From: Acidobacteriota bacterium
GTDB taxonomy: Bacteria; Acidobacteriota; Vicinamibacteria; Vicinamibacterales; CAVVIG01
NCBI GenBank assembly: GCA_003222395.1
Contig: QHWB01000067.1
Span: 1 to 54,985 of the forward strand
Direction: 5' to 3'
DNA: 54,985 bases
Shown here piece by piece: positions 1 through 9,342 of this stretch. Position numbers and translations under genes: made by a program. Under the pieces are notes generated by a model. The model did no database searches, was not told where the DNA came from, and saw nothing but the letters and a program-made list of their open reading frames with translations. The first letter of the stretch is position 1, and every line of letters starts with the position of its first letter.

Positions 1-429
1 CGATCGCGACGGCGCTTCGGCCACGGCGCGGCAGGCGGCATGCGCGAACTGATTCGACGATCCGACGATGAACGTGTCGAACGTGTAGCGGGGATTGAGC
101 CCTGCGGCCGCCGGAGCGTGCGGTACGCCTTCGGCGGCTTGTTCGAGCGCCGCCGCTTCCTCCGCGCTGAGCGCAATCGCCGCCGCGTCGGCGTTTGGAT
201 CGCTGACGAAGTGAAGCGCCAGATTCGGACGCAGCACTTCGGCCATCGCTTCGGCGATGACGCCCGAGTAGTGCTTCGTCAGCCAGTCCTGGAAGAGCGG
301 GTTCGGCACGCGGATGGTCACCGAATTGCGGTCTTCGGCGACGAACGCGGTCGGCCGGAACCACGTGTAGAACGCGTGCCGGCCGATCTTGGTCTCTATA
401 CGGGCGAGGAGTTGATCCCAGAGATTCAT
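1..429 (-). CDS. dnaA: Chromosomal replication initiator DnaA, N-terminal part (cut by window edge)
   Basis: Reading leftward from the ATG at 427-429 gives a protein starting [15 protein letters not shown], with domain I residues such as TWFRPT and [13 protein letters not shown] variable Ala-rich linker follows (about residues 85-110), then the start of the AAA+ domain ([20 protein letters not shown]). This is the usual DnaA order: oligomerisation domain, linker, ATPase. The ATPase core and the DNA-binding domain IV lie outside the window. DnaA binds 9-bp boxes and melts the origin, and three such boxes lie about 105-135 bp upstream of this start. The gene is divergent from rpmH, a classical origin arrangement. 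Confidence 0.95.
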   Translation of the reverse strand, partial: MNLWDQLLARIETKIGRHAFYTWFRPTAFVAEDRNSVTIRVPNPLFQDWLTKHYSGVIAEAMAEVLRPNLALHFVSDPNADAAAIALSAEEAAALEQAAEGVPHAPAAAGLNPRYTFDTFIVGSSNQFAHAACRAVAEAPSRS

Positions 430-533
430 GCGACGCCGCGGAATTACACGGGAATTGGGCGAAAACAGACGAGAGCTGTCAGAGAATGCTGCATTTCGAA
501 GCGAAAGCACGCCAGAGAGGTGATTTCTTGCGA

Positions 534-565
534 TTTTCCACAGGTTTTTCCACAGGTGTGGAAAA
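534..565. other. Cluster of three DnaA boxes, candidate oriC
   Basis: TTTTCCACA occurs at 534-542 and 546-554, with an inverted copy TGTGGAAAA at 557-565. Each differs from the consensus TTATCCACA by one base. Two direct boxes spaced 12 bp apart and one facing box form a compact cluster in the 283-bp gap between divergent dnaA and rpmH. The site is either the replication origin itself, the autoregulatory site of dnaA, or both. No long AT-rich unwinding element is obvious, although the flanks (about 505-600) are more AT-rich than the neighbouring genes. Confidence 0.7.
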
Positions 566-651
566 CTTTGGGTATAGACCAAACGCCCATGGGGTTTACG
601 AGGCCGGAGCGGCCGGAAAAGGACGCCGACTGTAGCACAGTCCGGCTCGCA

Positions 652-681
652 TTGACACTCTTGGAAACCGTTCGTTACCAT
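652..681 (+). promoter_or_regulatory. Candidate sigma-70-type promoter of rpmH
   Basis: A perfect -35 hexamer TTGACA (652-657) is followed after 18 bp by TACCAT (676-681), a 4/6 match to the -10 consensus. It lies about 30 bp before the rpmH start and points into the rpmH-rnpA-yidD-yidC genes. A purine-rich GGAAAGGG at about 700-707 is a suitable ribosome binding site. Confidence 0.5.
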
Positions 682-712
682 TGAGGTTTCCGTTCGATCG
701 GAAAGGGATTTC

Positions 713-862
713 ATGAAGGGGAAAAGAACATTTCAGCCCAATACGCGGCACCGGAAGCGCACGCACGGTTTTTTGGTGCGGATGAGCACGAAAAATGGGC
801 GCCTCGTGCTGAAACGGCGCCGGGCCAAGGGGCGTAAGCGGCTCACGGTGAGCAGCGGGTAG
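713..862 (+). CDS. rpmH: 50S ribosomal protein L34
   Basis: This 49-residue basic protein starts [10 protein letters not shown], continues RKRTHGF and ends in the L34 signature [14 protein letters not shown]34 is a component of the large ribosomal subunit. Length and sequence match the family (44-50 residues), with two extra N-terminal residues and a short SG tail. The gene is divergent from dnaA and 116 bp upstream of rnpA, the conserved origin order. The start is the only ATG that gives the conserved N-terminus. Confidence 0.96.
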   Translation: MKGKRTFQPNTRHRKRTHGFLVRMSTKNGRLVLKRRRAKGRKRLTVSSG

Positions 863-978
863 TGCGCCGTCTTCGCCGAATCAGTACTGCCGCGGGATGG
901 CCACGAAACAGCTGGCACAGACCTAACCAGTAGGTCTCGGCATGTCGCTGACGGTCTGTCATTTCACGGCTGCAAGCG

Positions 979-1335
979 ATGAGATTTCGTCGAGAACAGC
1001 GCATCCGTCGCCGCGCCGAATATCAGCAGATATACGAGCGCGGCACCCGAATTCGAAGCCGCTTCAGTACCGTGTTCATCCTGCCCAACGACAAAGGCAT
1101 CACGCGGCTGGGCATCGCGGCGACACGCAAGCTGGGCGGCGCGGTGGTGAGGAACCGGGCAAAACGTCTGATTCGAGAGGTTTTCCGTCGGAACGCGATC
1201 GCGCGGGGCTTCGACGTCGTCATCATTCCCAGGCGCGAGTTGCTCGACGCCAGCCTGACCGTCCTTGAAGCCGATTACCGAGACATCCTCGAACGCCGCC
1301 TCCGCCGCGATCCTGGCGCTGATTCGAGGCTATAA
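979..1335 (+). CDS. rnpA: Ribonuclease P protein component
   Basis: The 118-residue basic protein has the RnpA signature region [28 protein letters not shown], cited here in parts: [20 protein letters not shown], then RLIREVFR. The RNR-type motif ([11 protein letters not shown]) contacts the RNase P RNA, and the holoenzyme removes 5' leaders from tRNA precursors. N-terminal [14 protein letters not shown] is typical. The gene follows rpmH, and its 3' end overlaps yidD by 71 bp, as is common for this pair. A small hairpin (7-bp stem, 919-937) lies in the gap before it. Confidence 0.95.
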   Translation: MRFRREQRIRRRAEYQQIYERGTRIRSRFSTVFILPNDKGITRLGIAATRKLGGAVVRNRAKRLIREVFRRNAIARGFDVVIIPRRELLDASLTVLEADYRDILERRLRRDPGADSRL

Positions 1336-1507
1336 AATCCTGCTTTCGCCATACTTTAGGGGCTCGTGCCGCTTCCTGCCGTCGTGTGCCGACTACGCTG
1401 CCGAAGCCGTTCAGCAGTACGGCGCACTGCGCGGCGGCTGGCTCGCGGCGCGGCGCCTCGCCAGATGTCACCCTCTCGGTCGCCACGGGTTCGACCCGGT
1501 CAAGTAG
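1265..1507 (+). CDS. yidD: Membrane protein insertion efficiency factor YidD
   Basis: The 80-residue product contains the YidD family core [20 protein letters not shown], then [12 protein letters not shown] and [12 protein letters not shown]. YidD is a small membrane-associated protein with conserved cysteines that assists YidC/Sec-dependent insertion. Translation is taken from a TTG inside rnpA because no ATG or GTG lies upstream of the conserved core in this frame, so the exact start is uncertain. The gene ends 8 bp before yidC. Confidence 0.9.
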   Translation: MKPITETSSNAASAAILALIRGYKILLSPYFRGSCRFLPSCADYAAEAVQQYGALRGGWLAARRLARCHPLGRHGFDPVK

Positions 1508-1515
1508 TCAAGTAA

Positions 1516-3291
1516 ATGGAAAGACGAGTACTTCTCGCAATCTTTCTCTCGTTTCTGGTGCTGTACGTCTACCGGGCGCTCGTCGTGACGCCGGTGCCGA
1601 AGCCGGCCGCCGGCGCGCCGGCGGCGGCACCGATTGCCGCAGGCGGCCGCGGCACGCCGTCTCAGCCTGAAGCGGTGACGAATCCGCCGGCCGCGACCGC
1701 GGCGCCGTTGCCGATTGCCGCCGCAGCGCCGGCAATCGGCGAAGGTCGGGAGCGGGACATCCGCGTCGAGAATCGCGATGTCATCGCGGTCTTCACGACG
1801 CGCGGCGCGCGCCTGAAGAGTCTGCGCCTGAAGCATTATCTCGATCAGGCGAGGCAGCCGCAGGAGCTCGTCGAAAAAGAGATCGAATCGCTTCCGCTGC
1901 CCTTCACACTACAGACCGCGAACGAGCAGACGACGCGCGTGATCAACGGCGCGGTGTACGAAGTCAGCGGCGACCCGGCCGCCGGCGCTTCGGGTCCGGT
2001 TGATCTCCGCTTCCAGTATCGAGACGACGACGGTTTACGTTCGGTCAAGCAATTCCACCTCGATGCATCGGGATACATCATCACGTTCGGCGCCACCATC
2101 GCCGGCGGCAGCGGCGACGAGACGCCGACGATCCATTGGGGACCGGCGGTCGGCGACGCCGGCGAAGTGAGCCGCTATTCGCAAAAGGCGGAAGCGCTGC
2201 TCTTCGGCGCGGCGGACACGAAGCCGCAGCGGCTGCAGGCGAAGGACCTCTCCAAGCAGTCGGTCTTCGACGGCGATTTCAAGTTCGCCGGCGTCGACGA
2301 CAACTACTTCATGATCGTGGCGCTGTCGCCTGGTCCGTGCAAAGTCAGTTATCAGCCGGTCACCGTTCCGCCGCCCGCGAGCTCGAAGGATCCGGCGCGC
2401 GAGCTCGTCGCCTACTCCGTCCGGCCGCTTCAGGGCACGCAGAACGTGAAGTTCTTCGCCGGGCCGAAGGACTTCGACGTCCTCGTTTCCATCAATTCCG
2501 ACCTGACCCAGGCGATCAACTTCGGCATGTTCGCCGTCATCGTCGTGCCGCTGCTGCGATCGCTCAAATGGGTGCACGGCTATATCGGCAACTACGGATG
2601 GTCGATCGTCATCCTCACGATCATCATCAACGCGATCATGTTCCCGCTGCGGCACAAGAGCGCCGTGTCGATGCGCAAGATGCAAGAGATTCAGCCCGAG
2701 GTGAAGGCGATTCAGGATCGCTACTCGAAGCTGAAGGCGACCGATCCCGCGAAGCAGAAGATGAACCAGGAGCTGATGGCGCTGTATCGCGAGCGCGGCG
2801 TCAACCCCGCCGCCGGCTGCGTGCCGATGCTCCTCACGTTCCCCGTGCTCTTCGCGATGTGGGCGCTCCTGCAGACGTCGATCGAGCTGCGCGGCGCGCC
2901 GTGGTTCGGATGGATTCACGATCTCTCGTCGCACGATCCGTATTACGTGCTGCCGGTGCTGATGGGCGCGACGAGCTTCTGGCAGCAGAAGATGATGCCG
3001 GCCACCGGAGGCGACCCGGCGCAGCAGAAGATGATGATGTTCATGCCGCTGTTCATGATGTTCATCTTCCTGTGGCTGCCGGCCGGCGCGCTGATCTACT
3101 ACGTCGTCACCAACATCTGGACGATCGGGCAACAGTATCTGACGAATTACCTGATCGGACCGCCGAACGTCAGGACGATGCGGCCGGCCGCTGAGCGGCG
3201 TCTGAAGCGCGTCGGCGGCGGCAAGACGCAGGCAGCGGCGAACGATCGGATCGGCGGCGGCAAGACGGAAGCCACGGCGAACGAGCGGTAG
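1516..3291 (+). CDS. yidC: Membrane protein insertase YidC
   Basis: This 591-residue protein follows the Gram-negative YidC plan: an N-terminal membrane anchor (about residues 6-25), a Pro/Ala-rich linker, a large periplasmic domain (about 75-325) and a C-terminal insertase core with several membrane segments (from about 330). The core includes NYGWSIVILTIIINAIMFPL, the cytoplasmic hairpin KMQEIQPEVKAIQDRY and the ERGVNPAAGCVPMLLTFPVL segment. YidC inserts and folds inner-membrane proteins alone or with SecYEG. The last 26 residues are two near-identical 13-residue units (GGGKTQAAANDRI and GGGKTEATANER) encoded by a 39-bp tandem duplication. Confidence 0.97.
   Translation: MERRVLLAIFLSFLVLYVYRALVVTPVPKPAAGAPAAAPIAAGGRGTPSQPEAVTNPPAATAAPLPIAAAAPAIGEGRERDIRVENRDVIAVFTTRGARLKSLRLKHYLDQARQPQELVEKEIESLPLPFTLQTANEQTTRVINGAVYEVSGDPAAGASGPVDLRFQYRDDDGLRSVKQFHLDASGYIITFGATIAGGSGDETPTIHWGPAVGDAGEVSRYSQKAEALLFGAADTKPQRLQAKDLSKQSVFDGDFKFAGVDDNYFMIVALSPGPCKVSYQPVTVPPPASSKDPARELVAYSVRPLQGTQNVKFFAGPKDFDVLVSINSDLTQAINFGMFAVIVVPLLRSLKWVHGYIGNYGWSIVILTIIINAIMFPLRHKSAVSMRKMQEIQPEVKAIQDRYSKLKATDPAKQKMNQELMALYRERGVNPAAGCVPMLLTFPVLFAMWALLQTSIELRGAPWFGWIHDLSSHDPYYVLPVLMGATSFWQQKMMPATGGDPAQQKMMMFMPLFMMFIFLWLPAGALIYYVVTNIWTIGQQYLTNYLIGPPNVRTMRPAAERRLKRVGGGKTQAAANDRIGGGKTEATANER
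3212..3289 (+). repeat. 39-bp tandem duplication at the 3' end of yidC
   Basis: Two units, 3212-3250 and 3251-3289, each begin TCGGCGGCGGCAAGACG and differ at only a few positions. The duplication lies directly before the stop codon, so the protein tail is repeated. Two other genes in the window (atpF and the heptose adenylyltransferase gene) also have duplicated 3' ends. Confidence 0.85.
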
Positions 3292-3292
3292 C

Positions 3293-3748
3293 ATGACGAA
3301 CGAGATCACCCGTCCGATTACCGAGTTTCTCGAGCGCGTCATCACGGCGCTCGGCATCAACGCGTCGGTCTCCACGGAAGAGACGTCCGATGGTCCGCGG
3401 CTGAACGTCACCGGCGACGAGGCGGAGCTGCTGGTGCGGCATCGGGGCGAGCCGCTCAAGGCGCTGCAGCACGTCGTCGACATGTCCTTCGGCCGAACCC
3501 TGCCCGACGAGAAGCGGGTCTTCGTCGACGCGCTCGAGTACCGCAAAGGCAAGGACATCGAGCTGCGGCAGATGGCGAAGTTCCTCGCCGAAAAAGCGCG
3601 GCAGAGCGGACTCGATCAGCAGCTCGGCCCGCTGAATCCCTATGAGCGACGCATCGTTCACATGGCGGTCGCCGAAGTGCCGGGCGTCACGACTGAAAGC
3701 GTCGGCGACGCGTTCTCGAAGACCGTCCTGATCTCCTTACGCAAGTAG
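3293..3748 (+). CDS. Jag/KhpB-type RNA-binding protein (KH and R3H domains)
   Basis: The 151-residue protein has a KH-like domain (about residues 1-85, including the GDEAELLVRHRGEPLKALQH segment) and a C-terminal R3H domain with the R-x3-H motif in NPYERRIVHMAV and a typical VGDAFSKTVLISL ending. It lacks the N-terminal Jag_N domain of Firmicutes proteins. The family binds single-stranded RNA and acts in post-transcriptional control of envelope functions. It starts 1 bp after the yidC stop, the usual yidC-jag pairing. Confidence 0.9.
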   Translation: MTNEITRPITEFLERVITALGINASVSTEETSDGPRLNVTGDEAELLVRHRGEPLKALQHVVDMSFGRTLPDEKRVFVDALEYRKGKDIELRQMAKFLAEKARQSGLDQQLGPLNPYERRIVHMAVAEVPGVTTESVGDAFSKTVLISLRK

Positions 3749-3765
3749 GGGCTGGCGGCCCCCCA

Positions 3766-5073
3766 ATGTTTTCTACGAACGACACGATCGTGGCGATTGC
3801 GACGCCGCCGGGCCGTGGCGGCATCGGCGTCGTCCGTCTGAGCGGTCCTGATGCGCACGCGATCACGCTTCGACTCGTCACGCACAACGGTTCGCTCCGG
3901 CCACGTCGCGCTACGCTGACGCGCATCGCGTGTACGACTGACGCCGCCGCAGAGCCGATCGATCAGGTTGTCGTCACGTCGTTTCCCCGACCTCATTCCT
4001 ATACGGGCGACGATGTCGTCGAAGTGAGCGCGCATGGAAGCCCGGTGATCCTGCGCGCGATCGTCGAAGCGGCAATCGATCGGGGCGCGCGCCTTGCCGA
4101 GCCCGGTGAGTTCACGCTTCGCGCGTTCCTCAACGGCCGGATCGATTTGATGCAGGCCGAAGCCGTCGCCGATCTGATCGATGCGGTGACGCCGCTCCAG
4201 GCGCGCGCCGCCTTCGATCAGCTCGAGGGGACGCTGACGGCCGCGATCGCAGGCATCGACGCCGCGCTCTTCGACCTCGTCGCGCGGCTCGAGGCATCTG
4301 TCGATTTCCCGGACGAGGGATATCACTTCGTCGAGCCCGGAGCGCTCGGCCGGGCGATTGACGATCTGGCCGGACGAACGGCGGCGCTGCTCGCCGGCGC
4401 GCGGCGCGGGCAACTGATTCGCGACGGCCTGCAGATCGCGATCGTCGGTCGGCCGAACGTCGGCAAGTCGAGTCTGTTCAACGCGCTCGCCGGCGCGGCG
4501 CGCGCGATCGTGACCGACGTTCCGGGCACGACGCGCGATCTCGTCACAGAGGTCGTCGATCTCGACGGCCTGCGCGTCACGCTCGTCGACACGGCGGGGC
4601 TGCGCGAGACGAGCGAACGGGTCGAATCGGAAGGCGTCGAACGCGCGCGCCGGGCCGCTGCCGTCGCCGATCTCGTCCTCATCGTCGTCGACGAGGACGA
4701 AGCGGAGCTTGTCGGCACAAAGCACTTGGTCGTTCAGAACAAGGCGGATCTCGAACGGCCGTCGCGCGGCGTGCGGGTGTCGGCGGTGACCGGCGCGGGC
4801 CTCGACGATCTGCGCCGCGCGATCATCGCGGCGCTCGACGTCGAGCCGGTCCGCGATCGTCCCGCGTTGACCAACGTCCGCCACATCGCGCTCGTCGAGC
4901 GCGCGCACGTCTCGCTGACGCGCGCAGCCGGCGCGGCCCGCCGCTCGATGCCGGAGGAATTCGTCCTCGCCGATTTGCAGGATGCGCGGGCCGCGCTGGA
5001 AGAGATTTCAGGACGGCGCGCGTCGGAGGCGCTGCTCGAGCACATCTTCGCGCGCTTTTGTATCGGCAAGTGA
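3766..5073 (+). CDS. mnmE: tRNA uridine-5-carboxymethylaminomethyl(34) synthesis GTPase MnmE
   Basis: The 435-residue protein begins [20 protein letters not shown], the tetrahydrofolate-binding N-terminal domain. Helical domains and an inserted G domain follow, with P loop [11 protein letters not shown], the G2/G3 segment PGTTRD and DTAGLRE, and NKAD. It ends in the family C-x-G-K motif (CIGK), whose cysteine is required for activity. With MnmG it modifies the wobble uridine of certain tRNAs. Its stop overlaps the mnmG start in a GTGA arrangement. Confidence 0.97.
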   Translation: MFSTNDTIVAIATPPGRGGIGVVRLSGPDAHAITLRLVTHNGSLRPRRATLTRIACTTDAAAEPIDQVVVTSFPRPHSYTGDDVVEVSAHGSPVILRAIVEAAIDRGARLAEPGEFTLRAFLNGRIDLMQAEAVADLIDAVTPLQARAAFDQLEGTLTAAIAGIDAALFDLVARLEASVDFPDEGYHFVEPGALGRAIDDLAGRTAALLAGARRGQLIRDGLQIAIVGRPNVGKSSLFNALAGAARAIVTDVPGTTRDLVTEVVDLDGLRVTLVDTAGLRETSERVESEGVERARRAAAVADLVLIVVDEDEAELVGTKHLVVQNKADLERPSRGVRVSAVTGAGLDDLRRAIIAALDVEPVRDRPALTNVRHIALVERAHVSLTRAAGAARRSMPEEFVLADLQDARAALEEISGRRASEALLEHIFARFCIGK

Positions 5074-6938
5074 AGCAGCATTTCGATGTGATCGTGATCG
5101 GCGCGGGACACGCGGGCTGCGAGGCGGCGCACGCGGCCGCGCGCCTCGGCGCGCACGTCGGCCTCTGCACGCTGTCGACCGACACCGTGGCTCACATGCC
5201 GTGCAATCCGGCGGTCGGCGGCACCGCGAAGGGTCACCTCGTGCGCGAGATCGACGCCATCGGCGGTCTGATGGGACGCGCGATCGACGCGACCGGGATT
5301 CAGTTCAAGCTGCTCAATCGAAGCCGCGGCCCCGCGGTCTGGTCGCCGCGCGCGCAGGCCGACAAGAAAATGTACGGCCGCTGGGTGAAGCACGCGCTCG
5401 ACGCGGAAGCCAACGTCGAGTGGCTCATCGGAAAGGCCGGCCGCATCCTCGTGTCGGGCGAACGCGTCGTCGGCCTTGCGCTCGAAGGCGCCGACGAGTA
5501 CGCATGCGAAGCGCTGGTGATGACGACCGGAACGTTCCTGAACGGTCTCATCCACATTGGCCCGGACCAGCACGCCGCGGGCCGTGCCGGAGAGCCGCCG
5601 TCGCGCGAGCTCGCCGAATCGCTGAAGTCGCTCGGCTTCGAGTGGGGCCGCCTGAAGACCGGAACGCCGCCGCGCCTCGATCGTGAGAGCATCGATTTCG
5701 ATCGCCACGCGGATGACGGGACGTTTGCGGTGGAGCGCGGCGACATGCCGCCGGTGCCCTTCTCGTTTCTGTCCGGCGCGATCGACCGCCCGCAGATCGA
5801 CTGCTACCTGGTTCACACCAACGATCGGGTTCGCGACCTCGTGCGCGCGAACATCGATCGCTCGCCGCTGTTCAACGGACAGATTCGCGGCATCGGGCCG
5901 CGATACTGTCCGTCGCTCGAAGACAAGATCGTCCGCTTTCCCGACAAGGAGCGGCATCAGATCTTCCTCGAGCCCGAGGGCGTCGACGCGCGGGAGATTT
6001 ACGTCAACGGCTTCTCCATGTCGCTGCCGCGCGACGTGCAGGCCGATCTCGTGCACGCGCTGCCGGGACTCGAGGATGCGGTGCTGCTGCGGCCGGGATA
6101 CGCCGTCGAATACGACTTCATTCAGCCGACGGAGCTCACGCGGCGTCTCGAGACGAAACGTGTCCGCGGACTGTTTCTCGCAGGGCAGATCAACGGCACC
6201 TCCGGATACGAGGAGGCAGCCGCGCAAGGACTCGTCGCCGGCATCAACGCCGCGCATCGCGCGCTCGGCCGCGAAGGATTCGAGCTTCACCGCGACGAGT
6301 CCTACATCGGGATTCTCGTCGACGACCTGATCACCAAGGGATGCCTCGAACCCTACCGGATGTTCACGTCGCGCGCCGAGCATCGCCTCCTTCTGCGCAT
6401 CGACAACGCGGATCTGCGGCTGACGCCTCGCGGTCGCGACGCAGGACTCGTCGACAACGAGCGATGGGATCGGTTTTGCCGGCGTCGCAGTCGGTTCGAT
6501 CGCAATTTGTGCGTGCTCGAAACGACGCCTCTGCGTGCTTCGTCCGGGGATCGCGTGCCTGCGGCGCAGCTGCTCCGCCAGCCGGAGATTCGGCTCGTCG
6601 ATTTGATCGCGCAGGGCGTCGTTCCGCACTTCGAATCCGAGCCATCGTCGGCGGCGATCGATATCGCGAGCGCGGAGACAACCATCAAATACGCCGGCTA
6701 TCTGCGTCGGCAGCAAGCCGAGATCGAACGATCGCGGAAGGACGAGCGACGCCGCATCCCACCCGCGTTTCCGTTCGAGCGTGTTCCGGGCCTCTCGCGC
6801 GAAGTCGTTCAGCGCCTGAATCAGGTGCGGCCGGATACGCTCGGGCAGGCGCTTCGTATTCCCGGCGTGACGCCCGCTGCAGTCGCCGTGCTCGCTTCTT
6901 ATGTGGGCCGGTTCACACCGCACCCCAATATGTTGTAG
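5070..6938 (+). CDS. mnmG: tRNA uridine-5-carboxymethylaminomethyl(34) synthesis enzyme MnmG
   Basis: The protein of about 622 residues starts with the FAD-binding motif [14 protein letters not shown] and carries the MnmG signatures [19 protein letters not shown] and [17 protein letters not shown]. MnmG is the FAD-dependent partner of MnmE in wobble-uridine modification. The GTG at 5070 overlaps the mnmE stop and puts the conserved region at the usual distance from the N-terminus. A TTG at 5058 would add four residues and cannot be excluded. It ends 9 bp before rsmG. Confidence 0.97.
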   Translation: MKQHFDVIVIGAGHAGCEAAHAAARLGAHVGLCTLSTDTVAHMPCNPAVGGTAKGHLVREIDAIGGLMGRAIDATGIQFKLLNRSRGPAVWSPRAQADKKMYGRWVKHALDAEANVEWLIGKAGRILVSGERVVGLALEGADEYACEALVMTTGTFLNGLIHIGPDQHAAGRAGEPPSRELAESLKSLGFEWGRLKTGTPPRLDRESIDFDRHADDGTFAVERGDMPPVPFSFLSGAIDRPQIDCYLVHTNDRVRDLVRANIDRSPLFNGQIRGIGPRYCPSLEDKIVRFPDKERHQIFLEPEGVDAREIYVNGFSMSLPRDVQADLVHALPGLEDAVLLRPGYAVEYDFIQPTELTRRLETKRVRGLFLAGQINGTSGYEEAAAQGLVAGINAAHRALGREGFELHRDESYIGILVDDLITKGCLEPYRMFTSRAEHRLLLRIDNADLRLTPRGRDAGLVDNERWDRFCRRRSRFDRNLCVLETTPLRASSGDRVPAAQLLRQPEIRLVDLIAQGVVPHFESEPSSAAIDIASAETTIKYAGYLRRQQAEIERSRKDERRRIPPAFPFERVPGLSREVVQRLNQVRPDTLGQALRIPGVTPAAVAVLASYVGRFTPHPNML

Positions 6939-6947
6939 GCTCCCCGC

Positions 6948-7607
6948 GTGAGCTCGCGCGAGTTTCGCGACCGTTTGCTCCGGCGAGCGCGTCGCGCCGG
7001 CGTGGCCGTCGACAACGAGATGCTCTCGCCTCTTGAAGCGTATTTCCGGCTGCTTACGCGCTGGAATGAGAAGATCAATCTCACGGCGCTTCCTCTTCGA
7101 AATCCGAACGACGAAACCTTCGATCGGCTGCTGATCGAACCGCTCGCTGCCGCGCGTCTCGTCGGCGCAACTCCTTCCAGCTGGTTCGATCTCGGATCGG
7201 GCGGCGGTTCGCCGGCGGTGCCGATGAAGATTGCGCGCCCGACTCTGAATCTCACGATGGTCGAATCGAAGGCCAGAAAGGCGGCGTTCCTGCGCGAGGC
7301 CGTACGAACCCTAGCTTTGCCGAGCGCCACAGTCCAGAACGTTCGGTTTCAGGAACTTACAGAAAAGGCATCGCTTGCAGCCTCGGCGGATCTTGTTACC
7401 GTCCGGGCAGTGAAGATCGATGCCGCGCTCTTCCAGGTAGCGCGTCATCTCCTTCGCGATCGCGGAAGGTTCCTGCTGTTCGGGTTCAGGAACGGATCGG
7501 CAAGGGTCAACGGTTTCGGTCAGATGGAACTCAACCGCCTGATGGAATCGACGCAGGCGCATCTGGGAGTAATGGAGCGAGTGTTTCACGTGGAACAACG
7601 CCGTTGA
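6948..7607 (+). CDS. rsmG: 16S rRNA (guanine(527)-N(7))-methyltransferase RsmG
   Basis: The 219-residue protein has the RsmG features RWNEKINLTA near the N-terminus, the SAM-binding loop FDLGSGGGSPAVPM, VESKARKAAFLRE and a VTVRAVK segment. It methylates G527 of 16S rRNA. The start is a GTG 9 bp after mnmG. The last codons, which encode FHVEQRR, overlap a perfect parS sequence. The mnmEG-rsmG-parAB order is the standard origin block. Confidence 0.94.
   Translation: MSSREFRDRLLRRARRAGVAVDNEMLSPLEAYFRLLTRWNEKINLTALPLRNPNDETFDRLLIEPLAAARLVGATPSSWFDLGSGGGSPAVPMKIARPTLNLTMVESKARKAAFLREAVRTLALPSATVQNVRFQELTEKASLAASADLVTVRAVKIDAALFQVARHLLRDRGRFLLFGFRNGSARVNGFGQMELNRLMESTQAHLGVMERVFHVEQRR
7583..7598. 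promoter_or_regulatory. parS: parS centromere site inside the 3' end of rsmG
   Basis: TGTTTCACGTGGAACA matches the bacterial parS consensus TGTTNCACGTGAAACA on the complementary strand at every defined position. It is a 16-bp near-palindrome centred on CACGTG. ParB loads here and spreads, and ParA then segregates the origins. The site is about 100 bp upstream of parA and about 7 kb from the DnaA boxes. It lies within the coding sequence of the last residues of RsmG. Confidence 0.9.
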
Positions 7608-7699
7608 CGTCGGTACGAGCGCCCTCTATTCGCGCGGCGCGGCATTGGGTTCGATGAATCTCGGCCGTTGACGCGCAGATTTATGGTGATTGACCAACA

Positions 7700-8521
7700 A
7701 TGAGCCGCGTCATCGCTGTCGCCAACCAGAAGGGAGGCGTCGGCAAGACCACCACGACAATCAATCTCGCTGCGTCGCTCGCTGTGGCCGAGCAAAGCGT
7801 GCTCGTCGTCGACGTCGATCCGCAGGCAAATCTCACGAGCGGCCTTGGCCAGAAAGGCAGGAGCGGCGAGCCCGGGACGATCTACGAAGCCCTCACCTCG
7901 GATGCCGCGACGCTTGATGCGCACCCGTTCGTCATTCCGACCACCGTCGACCACCTGCAGCTCATTCCCTCGGATCGGAACCTGACCGGCGCCGAGATCG
8001 AGATGGTGTCTCTCGCGCAGCGCGAGGAGCGGCTCCGGATGCTCATCGCATCGGTGCGCGACGAGTACGATTGCGTGCTGATCGACTGCCCGCCCTCGCT
8101 CGGCCTTCTCACGCTGAACGCACTCGTCGCCGCCGACGCCGTGCTGATCCCGCTCCACTGCGAATACTTCGCGCTCGAGGGGCTCGCCGACCTGGTCGCC
8201 ACGATGCGCCGCGTGCGCGCGGCGCTCAACCCGTCGCTCGACATCGAGGGCGTGCTGCTGACCATGTTCGACGAGCGGACGAACCTCGGACGCCAGGTCG
8301 CCTCCGACGTCCGCGCGTTCTTCAAGGAAAAAGTCTTTGAAACCGTCATTCCCCGCAACGTCCGGCTCAGCGAAGCGCCAAGCCACGGCATGCCGGTGAT
8401 GCTCTACGACGTCAAGTCGCGCGGCGCCGAAGCGTACCAAGCGCTCGCGAAAGAAATGCTGGCTCAACACTTATGCACCCACAAAAACGCCCCGCCCTCG
8501 GCAAAGGCCTCAGCGCGCTGA
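7700..8521 (+). CDS. parA: Chromosome-partitioning ATPase ParA (Soj)
   Basis: The 273-residue protein has the deviant Walker A motif KGGVGKTTT at residues 10-18, Walker A' VLVVDVDPQANLTSGLG, Walker B VLIDCPPSLG and the NVRLSEAPSHG segment typical of Soj-type ParA. ParA dimers bind DNA non-specifically and pull ParB-parS complexes apart. The 3' end overlaps parB by 49 bp, indicating co-transcription. The last 15 or so residues are translated from the overlap and are not conserved in the family. Confidence 0.96.
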   Translation: MSRVIAVANQKGGVGKTTTTINLAASLAVAEQSVLVVDVDPQANLTSGLGQKGRSGEPGTIYEALTSDAATLDAHPFVIPTTVDHLQLIPSDRNLTGAEIEMVSLAQREERLRMLIASVRDEYDCVLIDCPPSLGLLTLNALVAADAVLIPLHCEYFALEGLADLVATMRRVRAALNPSLDIEGVLLTMFDERTNLGRQVASDVRAFFKEKVFETVIPRNVRLSEAPSHGMPVMLYDVKSRGAEAYQALAKEMLAQHLCTHKNAPPSAKASAR

Positions 8522-9339
8522 TCCCGGATCTTCCGGAGGCGCCGCGCTCATCGCCGTTCGAAGCCGACATCGACCGCATCGTCCCCAACGACCTCCAGCC
8601 TCGCGCCTCCGTCGACGATGCACGGCTGCAGGACCTCGCCGAATCGATCAAATCGAATGGCGTCATCCAGCCGATCGTCGTGCGAAGCGTCGGCGACCGC
8701 TTTCAGATCATCGCGGGCGAGCGACGCTGGCGTGCCGCCAAGCTCGCGGGCCTGCTGCGCGTGCCGATTGTCGTGCGCGACGTGCCCCCCGGTCAGGAGC
8801 GCGCGCTGCTCGAAATGGCGCTCATCGAGAACATCCAGCGCGAAGATTTGAATCCAATCGAAGAAGCGCTCGCCTATCGTCGTCTTGCCGACGAGTTCCG
8901 CCTCACGCAGGAGGTGATTGCGACCGCGGTGGGGAAGGACCGCGCGTCGGTCGCGAATTACGTCCGGCTGCTGAAGCTGCCCGACGAGGTGCGGAGCGAG
9001 GTGGCGTCGGGACGCCTGTCGATGGGTCACGCGCGCGCGCTGCTGTCGCTCGGCAACGAGGCCGATCAGCGCCGCACCGCGTGCGACATCATCGCGGGCA
9101 ATCTCTCGGTCCGCGAAACCGAATCGATCGTGAAGAAGATCGCCGACGGCGCCGCAGTGGCGCGCCAGGCGGCGCCGGCAAGACCGGTCGACGTCCACAC
9201 CCGCGCCGCGGAAGATCGTTTGAAACTTCTTCTCGGCACGCGCGTCCGAATCGTGAGGAAAGGCAAAGGCGGCCGCATCGAAATCGACTTCAATTCGGAA
9301 GATGAGTTAATCAGGATCTACGAACAACTGACCGAGTGA
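8473..9339 (+). CDS. parB: Chromosome-partitioning protein ParB (Spo0J)
   Basis: The 288-residue protein has the short N-terminal ParA-stimulating region (RPALGKGLSALIPD) and the CTP-binding domain with the arginine patch GERRWRAAK and ENIQREDLNPIEEA. The helix-turn-helix region (VGKDRASVANYVRLLKLPDE) and a C-terminal dimerisation domain (EDRLKLLLGTRVRI to the end) follow. It binds parS and acts as a CTP-dependent DNA clamp. The cognate parS lies in rsmG just upstream. Confidence 0.96.
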   Translation: MHPQKRPALGKGLSALIPDLPEAPRSSPFEADIDRIVPNDLQPRASVDDARLQDLAESIKSNGVIQPIVVRSVGDRFQIIAGERRWRAAKLAGLLRVPIVVRDVPPGQERALLEMALIENIQREDLNPIEEALAYRRLADEFRLTQEVIATAVGKDRASVANYVRLLKLPDEVRSEVASGRLSMGHARALLSLGNEADQRRTACDIIAGNLSVRETESIVKKIADGAAVARQAAPARPVDVHTRAAEDRLKLLLGTRVRIVRKGKGGRIEIDFNSEDELIRIYEQLTE

Positions 9340-9342
9340 GGC

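Noticed and set aside
40-684. A 214-residue plus-strand open frame over the dnaA start and origin region
   Set aside because: It is antisense to clear dnaA coding sequence and crosses the DnaA boxes; the product looks like a GC-rich shadow.
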